NCBI GenBank assembly: GCA_900752215.1
Contig: CAADUO010000042.1
Coordinates: 1 to 64,000, forward strand
DNA: 64,000 nt
Direction: 5' to 3'
Source: an uncultured Collinsella sp.
Lineage (GTDB): Bacteria; Actinomycetota; Coriobacteriia; Coriobacteriales; Coriobacteriaceae
The notes under the pieces were generated by a model. The model was not told where the DNA came from, ran no database searches, and worked only from the letters and a program-made list of their open reading frames with translations. The translations under genes and the position numbers were made by a program. This document shows positions 51,350-60,856 of the stretch, piece after piece (within the stretch, counting starts at the first letter, position 1; every line of letters begins with the position of its first letter).

Positions 51350-52249
51350 TCACTCCGAATCAAACGACATGTCGCCCGAACCGACCTCAAAACGATACGT
51401 GGCAGACTTATCGCCGTTATCGAATTCAAGATCCAAAATGGTCTCGCCATCGTAGCCAAGCGGAAGGAAATCGCTCTCGAAGTCGCCGCTTCCCAAGGTG
51501 AGGCTCGCCTTAAAGCCCGTCGAGTTCGGAACCGTCATCTCCACATCGCCCGAGCCCACACTCACGTCCATCGACTTCGCGGGGGCCTGGTAGAGCTCGA
51601 ACGTCACATCGCCCGAACCGACCTCGGCATTCAGGGTATCGGTCACGGTGCCCGTAAACTCAACGTCTCCCGAGTCCAGCGTTACATCCAGATCATGGCA
51701 CGCAATGCCCGCGACCGTCAGGTCACCCGACCCCACATTCGCCGTAATGCCCGCCAGGTTATCCGCAACATCTCGCGGCAGCTCAATGGTAATTGTGCGG
51801 TCAATCGCGCGCTTATCATCGTAGTCGAACTGACTGATCTTGAGCGTAGAGCCCTTGACCTCAGCAAGGTTCCGGGTAGCCGCATCAGAAGCAGACGTTC
51901 CCTTCGCAACGCGGCCGCTTTCGATAACACGCACCGGGCCGCCAGAGACACATTTTACATCGACCGTCCCCGACGTCACGTCCAAGTCGAGCGATTGGAA
52001 CGCGTCGGCATCAAATGTTTCGCTCGAAAGCTGCTGAGGTCGAGCGGAATAGTTACCGCTATCCAAAAGATCATCATCGTCAAACATATCGTCCATGCCA
52101 GACAAGCCTGGTACAACATCGTCGAGATCCCACGGGCCATCAAAATGAATCAAAGTCCGCGAAACGCCAAAAACAAGCCCGATAATCAGTACAAACGTCC
52201 CGATGCCAACGCCCAAGCGTACCTTGGATTCATGCGAAAGCTTCATCAT
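51350..52249 (-). CDS. DUF4097 repeat protein, membrane-anchored
   Basis: A 299-residue protein with one membrane segment near residues 10-32 (GVGIGTFVLIIGLVFGVS) and a long beta-solenoid-like domain. Its surface is built from repeated GSGD units (VGSGDLTVAG, DSGDVEFTG, VGSGDVTFEL, VGSGDVEMTV, LGSGDFESDF, VGSGDMSFDS), characteristic of DUF4097. Function is unknown; similar proteins occur with membrane regulators. It overlaps the HTH gene by four bases (ATGA), so the two are translationally coupled. Confidence 0.82.
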   Translation of the reverse strand: MMKLSHESKVRLGVGIGTFVLIIGLVFGVSRTLIHFDGPWDLDDVVPGLSGMDDMFDDDDLLDSGNYSARPQQLSSETFDADAFQSLDLDVTSGTVDVKCVSGGPVRVIESGRVAKGTSASDAATRNLAEVKGSTLKISQFDYDDKRAIDRTITIELPRDVADNLAGITANVGSGDLTVAGIACHDLDVTLDSGDVEFTGTVTDTLNAEVGSGDVTFELYQAPAKSMDVSVGSGDVEMTVPNSTGFKASLTLGSGDFESDFLPLGYDGETILDLEFDNGDKSATYRFEVGSGDMSFDSE

Positions 52250-52962
52250 TCATCACCCTCTTTGGCAATCGGCTCAGCGGTGGTCGCGGTAGCCACGTCA
52301 GTATCAACCGGAGCGGAAACATTCTGAGCCCTAGCTGTCACCGGTGCCGGACCAACCTGAATATCCCCGCGTGCCCAATCACCATCGAGCGCACGCGCTA
52401 CCCAGTGATAGATGGGAATCGTAAAGAAGATCAGCGCGGCAAAGGGGCCGGCACCAAACGGGAACATCAGTAAAAAGAACAGCAGCCAACACACGGCCCA
52501 ATACGGGAACGACTGGAACGGGCCCTTCACCGGAGTCGAGCCAACTGCGCCGCCACTCGTCGCCTGCGCCGTAGCAGCATTGGCGGCCTGCGCACTCCAG
52601 CTTGCCGCTTGCGCCGCCTTGGCGGCGGCATCACTCGCCTGTGTTGCCGCCTCGGTGGCACGTGCCGCCGCCTCATGGGTGCGTGCGCGCTCTGCCGCCT
52701 CGGCCTCGCGCTGGCGGGCGCGGTCCTCGTTCTCAAACTCGATATCGTCCTCGATCTCATCGCTCGGATTGAGCAGCTCGTCCAGGCTCACGCCATAGAG
52801 CTTGGCGAGCGAGATCAGGTTCTCGGTATCGGGCGAGCTCTCCGCGCGCTCCCATTTGCTGACCGCTTGGCGCGACAGGCCCAGCTTTCGCGCCAGCCCC
52901 TCTTGACTAAAACCCTTGCTGCGACGAAGGTCGGCGAGCCGCTGCGCAGTTTCTACATTCAT
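52246..52962 (-). CDS. XRE-family regulator with C-terminal membrane segments
   Basis: A 238-residue protein. Residues ~5-65 are an HTH_XRE domain (SKGFSQEGLARKLGLSRQAVSKWERAESSP). A long Ala/Arg/Glu-rich stretch follows (RAHTHEAAARATEAATQ), probably helical, then two hydrophobic segments (VCWLLFFLLMFPFGAGPFAALIFF area). So it is a DNA-binding protein tethered to the membrane. AGGAGGA lies before the ATG 52962. It is coupled to the DUF4097 gene, suggesting it senses or controls that surface protein. Confidence 0.82.
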   Translation of the reverse strand: MNVETAQRLADLRRSKGFSQEGLARKLGLSRQAVSKWERAESSPDTENLISLAKLYGVSLDELLNPSDEIEDDIEFENEDRARQREAEAAERARTHEAAARATEAATQASDAAAKAAQAASWSAQAANAATAQATSGGAVGSTPVKGPFQSFPYWAVCWLLFFLLMFPFGAGPFAALIFFTIPIYHWVARALDGDWARGDIQVGPAPVTARAQNVSAPVDTDVATATTAEPIAKEGDE

Positions 52963-53152
52963 GGTTCCTCCTATGTGATGCCAGCCGTGCCGCCGGACCG
53001 ATTTATTTCTTAAGGCGCCTTGCACAGTTAAAATCTATCCGCCACCGCCAAAAGCATGCCACCTATTCTAGTGAGATTTTTGACAACCGGCGGTTGCGGG
53101 TGCATATGAGCTGCGGAAATGTGTCCAAACAAAGCAATGACCCGTAGCTTGG

Positions 53153-53182
53153 TTGTCCCCGTTGCGGCGTTAACGGTAGTAT
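53153..53182 (+). promoter_or_regulatory. Candidate promoter of the methyltransferase gene
   Basis: TTGTCC and TAGTAT, 18 bases apart, with a start near 53189, 40 bases before the GTG. Confidence 0.4.
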
Positions 53183-53228
53183 GGTCGTACTGTTTATTCC
53201 GCACCGCCAACGGAGGGAGTCCCGCGCC

Positions 53229-54101
53229 GTGAACCGCGATTTCGCCTCATCGCTCATCCAGCTCAACAACACGTTCTATCGCGAACACTCCGCCTCCTTC
53301 TCCGATACGCGCCAGGCCCCGTGGCCCGGCTGGGTGCACACCATGGACATCGCGCTCGGGCAGCTCGACGTCGCCACGATCGAGCATCCCGTCCGCGTCT
53401 TCGATCTTGCCTGCGGCAATATGCGATTCGAGAACTTTGCCGCCGGCGGCGCACTTGCCGCCAAGGGCGTCGATGGCGCAAACCCCTCGGCAGACGCCAG
53501 CTGCCCGTTTGAGTTCTATGGCGTCGACTCTTGCCAAGACCTGGCCATCGATGCACGTGGCCACGCCCTGCGCATTCCCAACCTGCACTTCCAGGAACTC
53601 GACGTGCTCGACGCCCTTATGAAGCTCACCCCCGCCGAGACGCCCGACGTGCTTTTCGACGCCCCGCTCGCCGACATCTCGGTCTGCTTTGGCTTTATGC
53701 ACCACGTGCCGTCGTGCGAGTACCGCGTGCGCGTGCTCGACGCCCTGGTGCGGCAGACGCGCCCAGGCGGCATCATCGCCATCAGCTTTTGGGAGTTTAT
53801 GAACGACGAGCGCATGGCGCGCAAGGCCGTTCGCGCCGAGGCCCGTGCCGAGCTCACCCCGCCGTTTGAGGGTTACGACTCCACGCAGTTTGAAGCCGGC
53901 GACCACCTCATTGGCTGGCAAAACGACCGCCATGCCTACCGCTATTGCCACCACTTTGACGATCAGCAGATCACCGACCTGGTGCGCGGCGTGCGCACGT
54001 TCTACAAGAGCGGCGAGGTTCCCGTGCGCGAGCTTGAGCGCTTCCATGCCGACGGTCGCAGCGGCGAGCTCAACCGCTATGTGATTCTCAAGCGTCTGTA
54101 G
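53229..54101 (+). CDS. Class I SAM-dependent methyltransferase
   Basis: A 290-residue protein with the AdoMet-binding glycine motif VFDLACGNMRF near residues 58-68, an acidic GVDSCQDLA strand, and LADISVCFGFMHHVP and TRPGGIIAISFWEF further on. These are standard class I methyltransferase landmarks. The acceptor is unknown. GTG start with GGAGGGAG upstream. It is followed 117 bases later by trmB on the same strand. Confidence 0.78.
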   Translation: MNRDFASSLIQLNNTFYREHSASFSDTRQAPWPGWVHTMDIALGQLDVATIEHPVRVFDLACGNMRFENFAAGGALAAKGVDGANPSADASCPFEFYGVDSCQDLAIDARGHALRIPNLHFQELDVLDALMKLTPAETPDVLFDAPLADISVCFGFMHHVPSCEYRVRVLDALVRQTRPGGIIAISFWEFMNDERMARKAVRAEARAELTPPFEGYDSTQFEAGDHLIGWQNDRHAYRYCHHFDDQQITDLVRGVRTFYKSGEVPVRELERFHADGRSGELNRYVILKRL

Positions 54102-54218
54102 GCACCGACGACTCGCCGCCGAGCCGCACCGTATCTTTCGGGCACGTCGTGCCCACCCCTTCCAACCCATTACCGGAACATGCAGTTATGCGTTCCGTAC
54201 TTATGACCAAGGAGCCTC

Positions 54219-55100
54219 ATGGGAGCCGTCCACGTTCGCACACCTAAGAACTTTGTGCTCGAGGAGCGCCTGGAGCGCTACGCCGATGCGATTGAGACGA
54301 ACCCCGAGGCCTATGCCGGAGATTGGCGCGAAGCGTGTGCGCCCGCAGGCAGCAAGCCCTTCGAACGCCTTCACCTGGATCTTGGCTGTGGCAAGGGAAC
54401 GTACCTTGTAGAGCGCGCGGTCCACGAGCCAAACACGCTCTTTATCGGCATGGACCAAGAGCCCATCTGCATCGCCTATGCCGCGCAGAAATTCTGCGAG
54501 CAGGAACTGACCAACGCACTCGTCCTGCCCCGAGGCGCCGCATCGTTGCCGCAGTTGTTTGCCGCAGGCGAGCTCGAAGCCATAACCATCAACTTTCCCA
54601 CGCCGCAGCCCAAGGCCAAGTACGCCAAAAAGCGACTCGTCCATGTCGACCATTTGATGCTCTACCGCCCGCTCCTTGCAGCCGGCGCTACCGTCACGCT
54701 GCGAACCGACAGCAAGCCACTGCGCGACTACGCCCTGGGGCAGTTTGCCGCGGCCGGCTACGATACGCTTTGGGTAAGCGACGACGTTCGCCGCGACCAT
54801 CCCGAGCATCCCGAGACCGAATACGAGCGCCGCACGCGCGAGATGGGTGCAGCCGTCTATGGCATTTGCGCCACTCCCGACACGCTGCCCAGCGATGAAC
54901 AGCTCCAAGCGGGCCGCGTGCAGGAGCAAAGTCTTGCCTGCTACCTGCCCGATAACCTCGATGAGCTCATCTATGTACCTCTGGGCATGGAAGAGGCCGT
55001 CGAGAACTTTAAAAACCGCGCCCGCAAGGGCAAGAAGCGCTTACCGCAGGAGTCCCAGGGGCCTCTGATGGTCGCAGCTTCGGCAAACAAGCGCAAATAG
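54219..55100 (+). CDS. trmB: tRNA (guanine(46)-N7)-methyltransferase, TrmB-like
   Basis: A 293-residue TrmB-family enzyme, which makes m7G46 in tRNA. It has the glycine motif LHLDLGCGKGTYLVERA, the following IGMDQEPI, and the motif INFPTPQPKAKYAKKR. In usual TrmB this reads FPDPWPKKRHxKRR; here Thr and Gln replace Asp and Trp. C-terminal extension of about 60 residues beyond the core. The substitution makes activity uncertain. GGAGCC precedes the ATG. Confidence 0.75.
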   Translation: MGAVHVRTPKNFVLEERLERYADAIETNPEAYAGDWREACAPAGSKPFERLHLDLGCGKGTYLVERAVHEPNTLFIGMDQEPICIAYAAQKFCEQELTNALVLPRGAASLPQLFAAGELEAITINFPTPQPKAKYAKKRLVHVDHLMLYRPLLAAGATVTLRTDSKPLRDYALGQFAAAGYDTLWVSDDVRRDHPEHPETEYERRTREMGAAVYGICATPDTLPSDEQLQAGRVQEQSLACYLPDNLDELIYVPLGMEEAVENFKNRARKGKKRLPQESQGPLMVAASANKRK

Positions 55101-55123
55101 GCGCCAGCAAACGGCCCTCACAC

Positions 55124-55246
55124 CTAAGTGAGTAGACTTTTTTGCAATAGCCAAGCACAACCCGCATAGCAAATAATAAAACCGCAGGTAGAGCCCTTGC
55201 GCAAAAGCCGCGTGCTCGCGATATCGCAAAAAGTCTACTCACTTAG
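55124..55246. mobile_element. 123-bp element with long terminal inverted repeats
   Basis: The left end, CTAAGTGAGTAGACTTTT and on through GCAATA (55124-55149), is the complement of the right end 55222-55246 except for one extra T and one base change. The 72-base centre has no open frame of note. The layout (about 25-bp terminal repeats, small non-coding middle) is MITE-like, although no flanking target duplication is obvious. It lies between trmB and the DUF3516 helicase gene. A structured RNA is an alternative. Confidence 0.55.
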
Positions 55247-55367
55247 CCAGCGACTACACTAAACGGCTGGGCAGAACGCCCATTTCCTGCATTTTCTTGC
55301 CTGCGAACGCATCGATGCGACGCTACGCCATAATAGTTGGCGGACAATCGCGAGAGAAAGCAAACGC

Positions 55368-58049
55368 ATGGCACAGACCAAGACAGATACCGCCGCCAGC
55401 ACCGTCTCCGGCGCCGGGGCCGCCAGCTCATTCTCGGGCGGCACGGGAACCGAAGCTGAGTTCGGCTCGCTCGGCGCGCTCTCCCCCACCTGGTGGGAGC
55501 CCGAGGACGGCAGTGAGCCCGAACCATGGCTCACGCCCGATCAAGCCTTCGAACGCTTCTTTGAATGGACGAGCGACCGCGGCGTTGAGCTGTGGGATCA
55601 CCAAGAAGAGGCCCTCATGGACCTGGCCGCCGGCGATCACGTCATTTTGGGCACGCCGACCGGATCGGGCAAGTCGCTCGTCGCGCTGGGCATGCTCTTT
55701 ATGGGCATGGCGCAGGGCAAACGCTGCTACTACACGGCTCCTATCAAGGCTCTGGTCAGCGAGAAGTTTTTCGATCTGGTGCAGGTACTCGGCCGCGATA
55801 ACGTCGGCATGATCACCGGCGATACGCATATCAATACCAAGGCGCCCGTCATCTGCTGCACGGCCGAAATCCTTGCCAACGATGCGCTGCGCGAGGGCGA
55901 GGACGCCGATGTGGGCTGCGTGGCCATGGACGAGTTCCATTACTTTGCCGACCCCGACCGCGGCTGGGCCTGGCAGGTGCCGCTGCTCACCCTGCCCCAC
56001 ACGCAGTTTATGCTCATGAGCGCCACGCTCGGCGATGTCACTGCCATCGCCGCCTCACTCGAGGAGCACACCGGCGCTGCTTGCGACTTGGTTGTCGACG
56101 CCCCACGTCCTGTTCCGCTGAGCTACGACTATGTGACGACCTCCCTCGAGGGCACGGTCGAGCTCGCCATGCGCCGCGGCGAGGCCCCGCTCTATATCGT
56201 GCACTTTAGCCAGGATGCCGCCCTTGCGACGGCACAGTCGCTCGCCAATTTTGGCATCGCTAGCAAGGAACAGCGCGAGGCCATTAAGGAAGCTGCCAAA
56301 GGCACGAGCTTCTCGACGGCCTTTGGCAAGATTCTCAAGCGCCTGCTTGGATGCGGCGTCGGCGTGCACCATGCTGGCATGTTGCCGCGCTATCGTCTGC
56401 TGGTCGAGCGCCTGGCGCAGCAGGGCCTGTTGCCCGTCATCTGCGGTACCGACACACTCGGCGTCGGCATTAACGTACCCATCCACACCGTGGTGCTCAC
56501 CGCGCTCACCAAGTTCGACGGCTACAAGATGCGTCGCCTGCGCGCCCGTGAGTTCCATCAGATCGCCGGTCGCGCCGGTCGCTCGGGCTTCGATACCGAG
56601 GGCATGGTGATCGCCGAGGCACCCGAGCACGAGATCAAGAATGCCAAGCTTATGGCCAAGGCGGGCGACGATCCCAAAAAGCTCCGCAAGATTAAAAAGA
56701 AGAAGGCCCCCGAGGGCTTTGTCACCTGGAACAAGCAGACCTTTGAGCGCCTGATCGAGACGCAGCCCGAGACACTCAAGCCGCGCCTGCGCATCACACA
56801 CTCCATGGTGATTAGCGTGGTCGAGCAGGGCGGCGACGCCCGCGTCCGCGTGCACGACCTCATCGAGACGAGCCTACAGACTCCCGAGGAAAAGGCTAAG
56901 CTCGAGGTTCGCGCCGACGAAATCTTCGCCACACTCATCGATTCCGGTGTCGTCGTTCGCACCGAGGTGCCGCCCGCACCCGACGCCCCGACTGACGCCG
57001 CACCAGACATCGACTATGCGCTGACGGTCGATCTGCCCGAGGACTTTGCGCTCGATCAGCCGCTCTCGCCGTTTTTGCTTGCCGCGCTGGAGCTGCTCGA
57101 TCCCGAGAGCGAGACCTATACCATGGATCTGATCTCTATGGTCGAGGCAACGCTCGAGGATCCCAAGCAGGTGCTGCGCGCACAGGAGCGCGCCGCACGC
57201 GATCGCGCTATGGCCGAGATGAAAGCCGACGGCATCGAGTATGAGGAGCGCTTGGAGCGCATTCAGGACGTCACGTATGAAAAGCCGCTCGAGGATTTGC
57301 TCGACGCCGCTTTTGACAAGTACTGCCAGGAAGTGCCCTGGGCCAACGACTACCAGCTCTCTCCCAAGAGCGTCCTGCGCGATATGCTGGAAAGCGCGAG
57401 CGATTTTAAGGGTTACATTCAAAAGCTCGGCATCGCCCGCTCCGAGGGCATTTTGCTGCGCTACCTGGCAGAGGCCTACCGCTCGCTCGACCGCACCGTG
57501 CCCATCGAGAAGCGCGACGAGCGTCTGCGCGACATTATCTCGTGGCTGGGCTTTGTGGTGCGCTCGGTGGACTCGAGCCTGGTGGACGAGTGGGAGAACG
57601 CCGGCAATCCGGCAGCCCTCGATGCTGCGCCGCCGCAGGGCATCGACGAGGTCGTGGCGGACCGCCGCGGCTGCACGTTGTTGGTGCGCAACGCGCTCTT
57701 CCGCCGCGTGACCCTTGCCGCCCGCGAGCACGTTCGCGACCTGGGCGAGCTCGATGACGACTGGGGCATGAGCGAGATTCGCTGGCAAAAAGCGCTCGAT
57801 GCCTACCATGAGCAGCACGAGGAAATCCTCACCGACGGAGACGCCCGCAGCGCCGCGATGTTTTCCATCGACGAGTCCGACGAGAAGACCGCGCACGTAT
57901 GGCACGTGCACCAGATCTTTGCCGACGAGGACGGCGACCACGACTTTGGCATCATGGGCGATGTCGATCTGGACGCCACACAAGACGGCGGCGAGGTCAT
58001 CTTCAAAAACTACCGCGTTGGCTTTATCGAGGACCTGCTCGAGGACTAG
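55368..58049 (+). CDS. DEAD/DEAH-box helicase with DUF3516 domain
   Basis: An 893-residue SF2 helicase of the Ski2-like type. The helicase core has Walker A GTPTGSGKS (residues 95-103), MDEFHYF as motif II (DEFH), MSATLGDV, VHHAGMLPRYR, GTDTLGVGINVP and IAGRAGRSGFD. The C-terminal ~400 residues match DUF3516, common in Actinobacteria. Probably acts on RNA; the exact role is unknown. The first ~50 residues look low-complexity. Single-gene unit with its own terminator. Confidence 0.87.
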   Translation: MAQTKTDTAASTVSGAGAASSFSGGTGTEAEFGSLGALSPTWWEPEDGSEPEPWLTPDQAFERFFEWTSDRGVELWDHQEEALMDLAAGDHVILGTPTGSGKSLVALGMLFMGMAQGKRCYYTAPIKALVSEKFFDLVQVLGRDNVGMITGDTHINTKAPVICCTAEILANDALREGEDADVGCVAMDEFHYFADPDRGWAWQVPLLTLPHTQFMLMSATLGDVTAIAASLEEHTGAACDLVVDAPRPVPLSYDYVTTSLEGTVELAMRRGEAPLYIVHFSQDAALATAQSLANFGIASKEQREAIKEAAKGTSFSTAFGKILKRLLGCGVGVHHAGMLPRYRLLVERLAQQGLLPVICGTDTLGVGINVPIHTVVLTALTKFDGYKMRRLRAREFHQIAGRAGRSGFDTEGMVIAEAPEHEIKNAKLMAKAGDDPKKLRKIKKKKAPEGFVTWNKQTFERLIETQPETLKPRLRITHSMVISVVEQGGDARVRVHDLIETSLQTPEEKAKLEVRADEIFATLIDSGVVVRTEVPPAPDAPTDAAPDIDYALTVDLPEDFALDQPLSPFLLAALELLDPESETYTMDLISMVEATLEDPKQVLRAQERAARDRAMAEMKADGIEYEERLERIQDVTYEKPLEDLLDAAFDKYCQEVPWANDYQLSPKSVLRDMLESASDFKGYIQKLGIARSEGILLRYLAEAYRSLDRTVPIEKRDERLRDIISWLGFVVRSVDSSLVDEWENAGNPAALDAAPPQGIDEVVADRRGCTLLVRNALFRRVTLAAREHVRDLGELDDDWGMSEIRWQKALDAYHEQHEEILTDGDARSAAMFSIDESDEKTAHVWHVHQIFADEDGDHDFGIMGDVDLDATQDGGEVIFKNYRVGFIEDLLED

Positions 58050-58073
58050 CCAAACATACTGGAACGAAACAAA

Positions 58074-58110
58074 CGGGGCCGTTGGCAATATCGCCAGCGG
58101 CCCCGCTTTT
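58074..58110 (+). terminator. Terminator of the DUF3516 helicase gene
   Basis: CGGGGCCGTTGGC pairs with GCCAGCGGCCCCG with one G-U pair, then CTTTT. Confidence 0.88.
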
Positions 58111-58127
58111 GCACTATATGCTATGCC

Positions 58128-59885
58128 TTATTCGGCATCCTCAACCTCATACGAATCCGCCTCGGCTGGCTCATCGTTTGTCTCTGGCGCAGCCCCGCGC
58201 GCCTCGTCAAAGGCGGCCTTCATGGTCTTGTTGCCCCACGTGAGTTTGCGAATGGTAAGATCGTCGGCCTTCTTGTTGGCTAGGCGCAGATTGTTCTCGG
58301 AGGACAGCAACGCCTCCTTGGTTTTCTGCAGATGGCTAATCGTCTTGTCGATCTCATCGATTGCCGTTTGGAACTTGCGGCTCGCGATCTCGTAGTTGCG
58401 GCCGAAGTCGTTCTTGAACTTTTCCATCTTGGCTTCGAAGTTCGTGACGTCGATATTCTGCTGTTTGTACTCCGCCAGCTCCTGCTTATAGCGCAGCGAA
58501 CCCATGGCGGCGTTGCGAAGAAGTGTAATCATGGGAATGAAAAACTGTGGGCGAATCACGTACATCTTCTCGTAGCGATAGCTCACGTCCACGATTCCCG
58601 CGTTATAGAGCTCGCTCTCAGGCTCGAGTAGCGTGCAGAGCACCGCGTACTCACAGCCTTTCTGGCGACGATCGTGATCGAGCTTCTTAAAGAAGTCCTC
58701 GTTTTTGTGCTTGGTCGCAGTCTCGTCGTTCTCGTTTTTCATCTCGAACATAATCGAAATGACCTCGTTGCCGCTCGCATCGCACTCGCGGAAGATAAAG
58801 TCGCCCTTGGTACCCTCGGACGCATCGTTGTCTTTCTCGAAGTACGCGTTGGGAAACGCCGTCATGCGCAGACGGTTAAACTCGGTCTCGCAGTGCTGCT
58901 CGAGCGACTCGCCCACCATCTTGGTGGACAGGCGCACCTTCATGTCCTTAAGGCGCTCAATCTCTTCATCCTTGTAGCGAATCAGGTCATCGCTCGCGCG
59001 CTTGGCCTGCGCAAGCTCGAGCTCGTGTGCCGCCTTGGCCTGTTCCTCGCGAGAATCGCGCACCGCCAGCTCGCTCGTCAGCTTGGCACGTGCCTCATCG
59101 CGCTCTCGCTCCGCCGCGGCGACCGCCTCCGACAGGTTCATTTTTGCCATCAGTTCCTGCTCGCGCAACTGGGCACGCAGACCCTCGGCCTCTTGCTCAG
59201 ATTGTGCCTTTGCGGCGGAAAACTTCTCCTGTACCGTCGCGCGGTAGTCAGCAAGCGCGCGCTCGGCCTCGCTGCGAGCGGTATCAAGCTCACGCTGCGA
59301 CTCGGCCGCGGCGGCGGCAAGCGCCATCTCCTGGGCCTTGTCCGCCGCGGCAAGCCTGGCCTGCAGCTCGGCAATCTGAGCATCACGTGCAGCCAAATCG
59401 TTTTGAGCAGCATTGCGGGCCGCCGACTCGACGAGCTTGGCTTCGTCATCTTTGCGCTCCAGCTGCGCACGCAAATTGTCGATTTCTCGCTGAAGCTCGG
59501 CGTTTTCCTTTTGAGCATCGGCACGGGCCTCAACCGCCGCGCGCTGACTTGCGCTCTCGCGCTCTGTGGCAGCGCCCTCGAGCTTGGCGCGCAGCTCGGC
59601 AAGCTCAGCGTCGCGCTTGGCAACCTCTTGCGCCAGCTTCTGCTCCGCGGCGTTCTTCTGCTCGAAAAGCTGAGCATTGCGCTGAGACTCTGCCTTTTGC
59701 AAGGCAGCCGTCGAACGCGAGCGCTCAAGCTCCAGCGCCTGCTCGCCCTCGCGCCGGACTGCCCTCACACGCTCATCCAGGTCGCGCGAAAACTCGACAT
59801 CGCGTACTTGCTTGACGATATCCGCATAGCCGGACGCATCGACCTTAAAGACTTCGCCACAATGCGGGCACTTGATCTCATTCAT
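58128..59885 (-). CDS. DUF2130 family coiled-coil protein
   Basis: A 585-residue protein. It begins with a zinc-ribbon-like pair (CPHCGEVF), continues as ~280 residues of Ala/Glu/Arg-rich coiled coil, and ends in a globular domain with [39 protein letters not shown] and a further helical stretch, as in DUF2130. The C-terminal part resembles nuclease-type folds and family members may be DNA-processing or stress proteins; no role is proven. Start at 59885 is the only good one. It ends facing the helicase terminator. Confidence 0.82.
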   Translation of the reverse strand: MNEIKCPHCGEVFKVDASGYADIVKQVRDVEFSRDLDERVRAVRREGEQALELERSRSTAALQKAESQRNAQLFEQKNAAEQKLAQEVAKRDAELAELRAKLEGAATERESASQRAAVEARADAQKENAELQREIDNLRAQLERKDDEAKLVESAARNAAQNDLAARDAQIAELQARLAAADKAQEMALAAAAAESQRELDTARSEAERALADYRATVQEKFSAAKAQSEQEAEGLRAQLREQELMAKMNLSEAVAAAERERDEARAKLTSELAVRDSREEQAKAAHELELAQAKRASDDLIRYKDEEIERLKDMKVRLSTKMVGESLEQHCETEFNRLRMTAFPNAYFEKDNDASEGTKGDFIFRECDASGNEVISIMFEMKNENDETATKHKNEDFFKKLDHDRRQKGCEYAVLCTLLEPESELYNAGIVDVSYRYEKMYVIRPQFFIPMITLLRNAAMGSLRYKQELAEYKQQNIDVTNFEAKMEKFKNDFGRNYEIASRKFQTAIDEIDKTISHLQKTKEALLSSENNLRLANKKADDLTIRKLTWGNKTMKAAFDEARGAAPETNDEPAEADSYEVEDAE

Positions 59886-59943
59886 AGCAGCTCCTCGATG
59901 GACGCAAATTTCAACCGCTTACACTCTACCGCGCCGCACGGAC

Positions 59944-59979
59944 AAAAAAAGGCGCCGCCGCCATAATGGCAACGGTGCC
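59944..59979 (-). terminator. Terminator after the ChbG-like gene
   Basis: GGCACCGTTGCC and GGCGGCGGCGCC pair on the minus strand with one mismatch and two G-U pairs around ATTAT, then TTTTTTT. Confidence 0.8.
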
Positions 59980-60006
59980 AGAACCACCACAAAGGAGACT
60001 GTCCCC
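59974..60006. repeat. Left copy of an inverted repeat flanking the ChbG-like gene
   Basis: GGTGCCAGAACCACCACAAA and the following GG-AGACTGTCCCC match the complement of 60823-60856 with a few changes. The gene between the copies is thus bracketed by inverted repeats. The left copy overlaps the end of the terminator hairpin. Confidence 0.65.
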
Positions 60007-60024
60007 TTGTAGGGGTTTGGGGCC

Positions 60025-60789
60025 TTACAGGTCGCGGTAGTCGATCAGTCGAAGATCAGGTTGGGACTCGAGCCAAGCGCGGAGGTCGAGGTCAATCAGC
60101 GCATCGACTTCCTTGGTGCGATCGGTCGTAAGCGAGCTGTTCTCAAGGATAAAGCGATCAAGATAGCCCGGGTGACACACAAAGACGACCGTCTCGCCGT
60201 CGGACATCTCGCGAACCGTCTGCATGATTGCTTCTTTAGGTTCGTAGCCCGGCTTCATCGAGCGCATTACCATGTGCAGGTCGGTATCTCCGCAACGCAC
60301 CACCGCCGTGGGGTCGAAGCTTGCCTTTTGCTCCTTAAGGCCCAGCTCCTGGGCAACCGCCGAGATCGCTCGGTTAAGGTTTTTACTCATGACGGCATGG
60401 GCTTCGAAGTAGTCGGGCTCGCGGCCCACAATCTCGACAAAACGGTCATGCTGCGCACGGATCTCGATGCAGGCCTCGTCGAAGTCTATCAGCTCCTCGC
60501 CGCGCTTAAAATGCTCGCGGAAGGTACGGCTGCTATGGAACTCGCCATTCTCATTGAGCATGCTCGGAATGAGCGCTGGTTCGGCACACGGCTTACCCAG
60601 GCACACGTTGGTATGCTGGCCCACCGCAATATCGGCATCCGCCACGAGCGACCACCCACGCTCGGCCTCGGGCATATTAGGCATAAGGCCCGCCGAGCGC
60701 ACCAGGCCCTCGTTGACGCTTCGAGCAATCCCCAGGTCAACGGCATACGAATAACCGATATCATCGGCACGAATAAGCAATTGCTTCAT
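60025..60789 (-). CDS. ChbG/HpnK family (YdjC-like) deacetylase
   Basis: A 254-residue polysaccharide-deacetylase-like enzyme of the YdjC/ChbG family. Conserved pieces are LIRADDIGYSYAV (DD metal site), VGQHTNV, HAVMSKN and VFVCHPGYLD. Family members remove acetyl groups from chitooligosaccharides or related sugars using a divalent metal. Substrate unknown. Bracketed by inverted copies of a 30-odd-base repeat. No ribosome site is strong; the ATG at 60789 is the natural start. Confidence 0.83.
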   Translation of the reverse strand: MKQLLIRADDIGYSYAVDLGIARSVNEGLVRSAGLMPNMPEAERGWSLVADADIAVGQHTNVCLGKPCAEPALIPSMLNENGEFHSSRTFREHFKRGEELIDFDEACIEIRAQHDRFVEIVGREPDYFEAHAVMSKNLNRAISAVAQELGLKEQKASFDPTAVVRCGDTDLHMVMRSMKPGYEPKEAIMQTVREMSDGETVVFVCHPGYLDRFILENSSLTTDRTKEVDALIDLDLRAWLESQPDLRLIDYRDL

Positions 60790-60822
60790 AGCGACTCCAA
60801 TCTATGTGAAAACCACCGCAAA

Positions 60823-60856
60823 GGTTCACTGTCCCCTTTGTGGTGATTCTGGCGCC
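60823..60856. repeat. Right copy of the inverted repeat flanking the ChbG-like gene
   Basis: The reverse complement of the left copy, containing TGTCCCCTTTGTGGTG and ending TTCTGGCGCC. It also forms a local hairpin: CACCGCAAAGG (60814-60824) with CCTTTGTGGTG (60835-60845). It lies immediately before the stop codon of the phosphoesterase gene. Confidence 0.65.
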
